A stretch of DNA of 64,000 bases. Origin: an uncultured bacterium (GTDB lineage Bacteria > Cyanobacteriota > Vampirovibrionia > Gastranaerophilales > Gastranaerophilaceae). This document shows, piece after piece, positions 62,082 to 64,000 of this stretch (positions are counted from its first letter, which is position 1; every line of letters begins with the position of its first letter). Made by a program: the position numbers and the translations under genes. Below the pieces are notes generated by a model. It was not told the origin of the DNA and ran no database searches. It saw only the letters and a program-made list of their open reading frames with translations. The stretch lies in the NCBI GenBank assembly GCA_949284985.1, contig CASDWY010000029.1, forward strand, positions 124,001 to 188,000, in the 5' to 3' direction.

Positions 62082-64000
62082 TTATAGCCCTAATGTTTTA
62101 TTATAGTTTGGTATTTCAAATCTTACATTATTGGCATCTTTGTCTGTAAAAACTCTATAGTCTTCCAAAGATTTAGCCTTTGCTGTTTTATAATCATCAT
62201 CAGAAATATATTTTACATAAGTTTCGTTTAAATCTCCCGAATAATTACCAAGCACTCGAGCAAACCTAAGAACATCTTCTTTTGAATTACCTGCACCATA
62301 TGCTTTTGTTTTGGCATCTGTTCCTGATGGCCTTATTTCTATAAACTTATCATCAAAAAGAAGATAAGTGCCATCTCCGACAAATTTTACATCAATTAAA
62401 TTCGAAAAATTTAACTCTTTAAATGTATCAGACAAAATCTCTTTAATAGCCTCAAGTTTAATTTTACCCTCCTTGTGCATCACTGCAGGCGTCAAATAGA
62501 ACAAATCATTTTTTGTCCTTTTAGCTTCTCCCTCAATTTTAGCCTGCTTAAGTTTTCTAATATCCGGTTCGCTCTCATTATAATAAGCTATATCTTCACG
62601 AACATCATATCTTGCGACAATCTTATTTTCATTAAAAACACGTTCAAGGTTTTCAGATAACGTCATGCCGGAAGTTTCAAGTTCCCCGACAAGTGCCGAT
62701 GCAACAATAATTGCCTCTGTAGCACTTTTCTCACGCATAGCTATTGCTTTCCTTCCGGCTTTGGATGTAATAATATCCTCCGCTCCAATTATCATTCCGC
62801 CGGATTCCTCGCCTGCAAATATAACTCTTGGATTTTTACCAAGATTAATATCATTCCCAAATATATCTGTAATAACTACTTCTTTATTGCCATCAATAAT
62901 TTGTTTCTCAACTTTTTTCATTATATTGGCAATTTCCTTAAATCCTACAGGCACGTTTACAACTTTTACTCCATTATTTTGTGCCCACTCATCCCAAGAT
63001 TTTGCAGATGCAGTCGTTTTTATTATAAATTTAGGTGTTTTCTCAAAACTGCCTGTTTCTTTAAGCTGTTTAGTCCAAAAATCCATAATCATCAAAAATG
63101 ATTGATTTGCTGTATATACAACCAAAACTCTCCCTGCACCAAGCTCTACAGTATCAACTCCAAGTTTGTTTAATCTGCTTAAATTCTGAGCACTTTCTAC
63201 CTGTGCAACTGTCAATCTGTCATGATCAGGATCTGTTATAAAAACAACAGTTCCTATTGGATATTCCGCCAATTTTTTATCATAATTCAAACTCTTAATA
63301 ACCGGAAAATATGACTTCCCATTCTTGTCCTTTGATAAAACTGTTGCATCAACAGAATAATCATAAAAACACTTATTCCCTTTCGGATCACAATCGTATT
63401 TTCCTATTGAATGAAAAAACGGATCCTCCTCTATATTGAACCAATCAAACTTGTCTGAAATACCAAGCTTGTTTAATAATTTTGAAAGCGTCCTGTATGC
63501 ACTTCCCCCAACATTTTCTATAACAATTTTGTTCTTTAATGACTTAATCATTTCAATGTTAAAATCACTAGCTACGCCTGATTTTAAATACTCCATATAC
63601 AAATCTATCCCGTCATTTATAGTCTGCATATACTTTTCATCAATTAAAATATCATCTTCCGCAGCTAATTTTATTTCATAAAAACCATTTTTCTCTACAA
63701 GCTCAAAAATTTCTCTTATTTTATTTACAAACTGCATAGATTCTTCCGGAAGATACTGACTCCCTTGTGAATTTAAATCCTTTGTAGCATTCTTTACACT
63801 AATACCATGACTTGAAGTTATATACTCCCCTCCAAGCAAATCAAGCTTAAACGCTAAAAATGAAGCAAGCCATATTGGAATAGTTTTACGCTCAAACGGT
63901 GTAAGAGTTTTTATTCCCTCAGCAGCCTGTACTCTAGCAATTACATCAAGAAACTTTTTCGAATTATAGCGTACCTCACTGCCAACAAGCTTTAATAAAT
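62082..64000 (-). CDS. Phosphohexomutase (PGM/PMM superfamily), N-terminus outside window
   Basis: An alpha-D-phosphohexomutase that interconverts hexose 1- and 6-phosphates. The frame is open to base 64000, so at least 639 aa and an unseen N-terminus with the phosphoserine loop are expected. Visible are the metal loop VVFITDPDHDRLTVAQ, a sugar-binding loop AGEESGGMIIGAEDI and the C-terminal phosphate-binding loop EIRPSGTDAKTKAYG. An internal start at 63839 is not credible because the conserved frame continues upstream. The long size resembles the larger phosphoglucomutase/phosphomannomutase branch. Sugar specificity cannot be read. Confidence 0.9.
   Translation of the reverse strand, partial: LLKLVGSEVRYNSKKFLDVIARVQAAEGIKTLTPFERKTIPIWLASFLAFKLDLLGGEYITSSHGISVKNATKDLNSQGSQYLPEESMQFVNKIREIFELVEKNGFYEIKLAAEDDILIDEKYMQTINDGIDLYMEYLKSGVASDFNIEMIKSLKNKIVIENVGGSAYRTLSKLLNKLGISDKFDWFNIEEDPFFHSIGKYDCDPKGNKCFYDYSVDATVLSKDKNGKSYFPVIKSLNYDKKLAEYPIGTVVFITDPDHDRLTVAQVESAQNLSRLNKLGVDTVELGAGRVLVVYTANQSFLMIMDFWTKQLKETGSFEKTPKFIIKTTASAKSWDEWAQNNGVKVVNVPVGFKEIANIMKKVEKQIIDGNKEVVITDIFGNDINLGKNPRVIFAGEESGGMIIGAEDIITSKAGRKAIAMREKSATEAIIVASALVGELETSGMTLSENLERVFNENKIVARYDVREDIAYYNESEPDIRKLKQAKIEGEAKRTKNDLFYLTPAVMHKEGKIKLEAIKEILSDTFKELNFSNLIDVKFVGDGTYLLFDDKFIEIRPSGTDAKTKAYGAGNSKEDVLRFARVLGNYSGDLNETYVKYISDDDYKTAKAKSLEDYRVFTDKDANNVRFEIPNYNKTLGL

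Overview
The window is a gene-dense, AT-rich chromosomal segment (roughly one third G+C by eye). No intergenic gap exceeds about 260 bp, and no phage, insertion sequence, CRISPR, rRNA or tRNA was recognised. The best fit is a non-photosynthetic cyanobacterial relative of the Melainabacteria/Vampirovibrionia type, order Gastranaerophilales (inference). Support comes from the ATP synthase cluster, which runs a-c-b'-b-delta-alpha-gamma with a separate b' subunit and no beta/epsilon genes, as in Cyanobacteria. It also comes from a cyanobacterial-looking CtpA protease, an RpaA/RpaB-like response regulator, a DSHCT-type helicase, and several unknown proteins with a short N-terminal F-x-G motif. Two TolC-type proteins and two multidrug pumps show a diderm envelope. 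Rubrerythrin fits anaerobic life.

Layout. 1-3.2 kb: the end of an RND pump and its TolC. 3.2-9.4 kb: tgt, ndk, an MnmC-like methyltransferase overlapping a flavoprotein, a small FxG protein and argS. 9.6-14.2 kb: an internally duplicated 788-aa unknown protein, a CatB-like acetyltransferase behind a pentanucleotide repeat, and a 5'-nucleotidase-like protein without a signal peptide. 14.2-17.5 kb: an overlapping four-gene unit (HAD phosphatase, class III aminotransferase, Cys-nucleophile hydrolase, small membrane protein). 17.5-24.5 kb: recJ and a complete MarR-controlled EmrA/EmrB/TolC pump with a palindromic operator in the divergent promoter. 24.5-31.5 kb: lysC, a TPR protein, ctpA, rlmH, a soluble orphan FlhA-like protein and a coiled-coil unknown. 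31.7-34.2 kb: clpP, prmC, rubrerythrin and a small unknown. 34.4-43 kb: smc-scpA-scpB, a metalloprotease with TPRs, a response regulator, a YtxH/DUF948-like/YtxH cassette and a yraN gene that appears to start at AUU. 43-49.4 kb: helicase, metG, prfB with its programmed frameshift, and hisS. 49.3-56.6 kb: rpe, rnc, cdsA, frr, pyrH, dapB, yajQ, uvrC and a DUF192 gene. 56.7-64 kb: a small unknown, a 74-bp tandem duplication, the atp cluster and a truncated phosphohexomutase.

Most of the content is housekeeping: translation and tRNA modification, chromosome segregation, repair, envelope lipid synthesis and energy. The most unusual items are the soluble FlhA cytosolic domain fused to a DUF4177-like domain, the recurring N-terminal FxG motif, the AUU-start yraN gene placed directly after a terminator, the 74-bp duplication at the atpG end, and the aminotransferase/HAD/hydrolase unit of unknown pathway. 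Functions were assigned by reading motifs; no database search was run.
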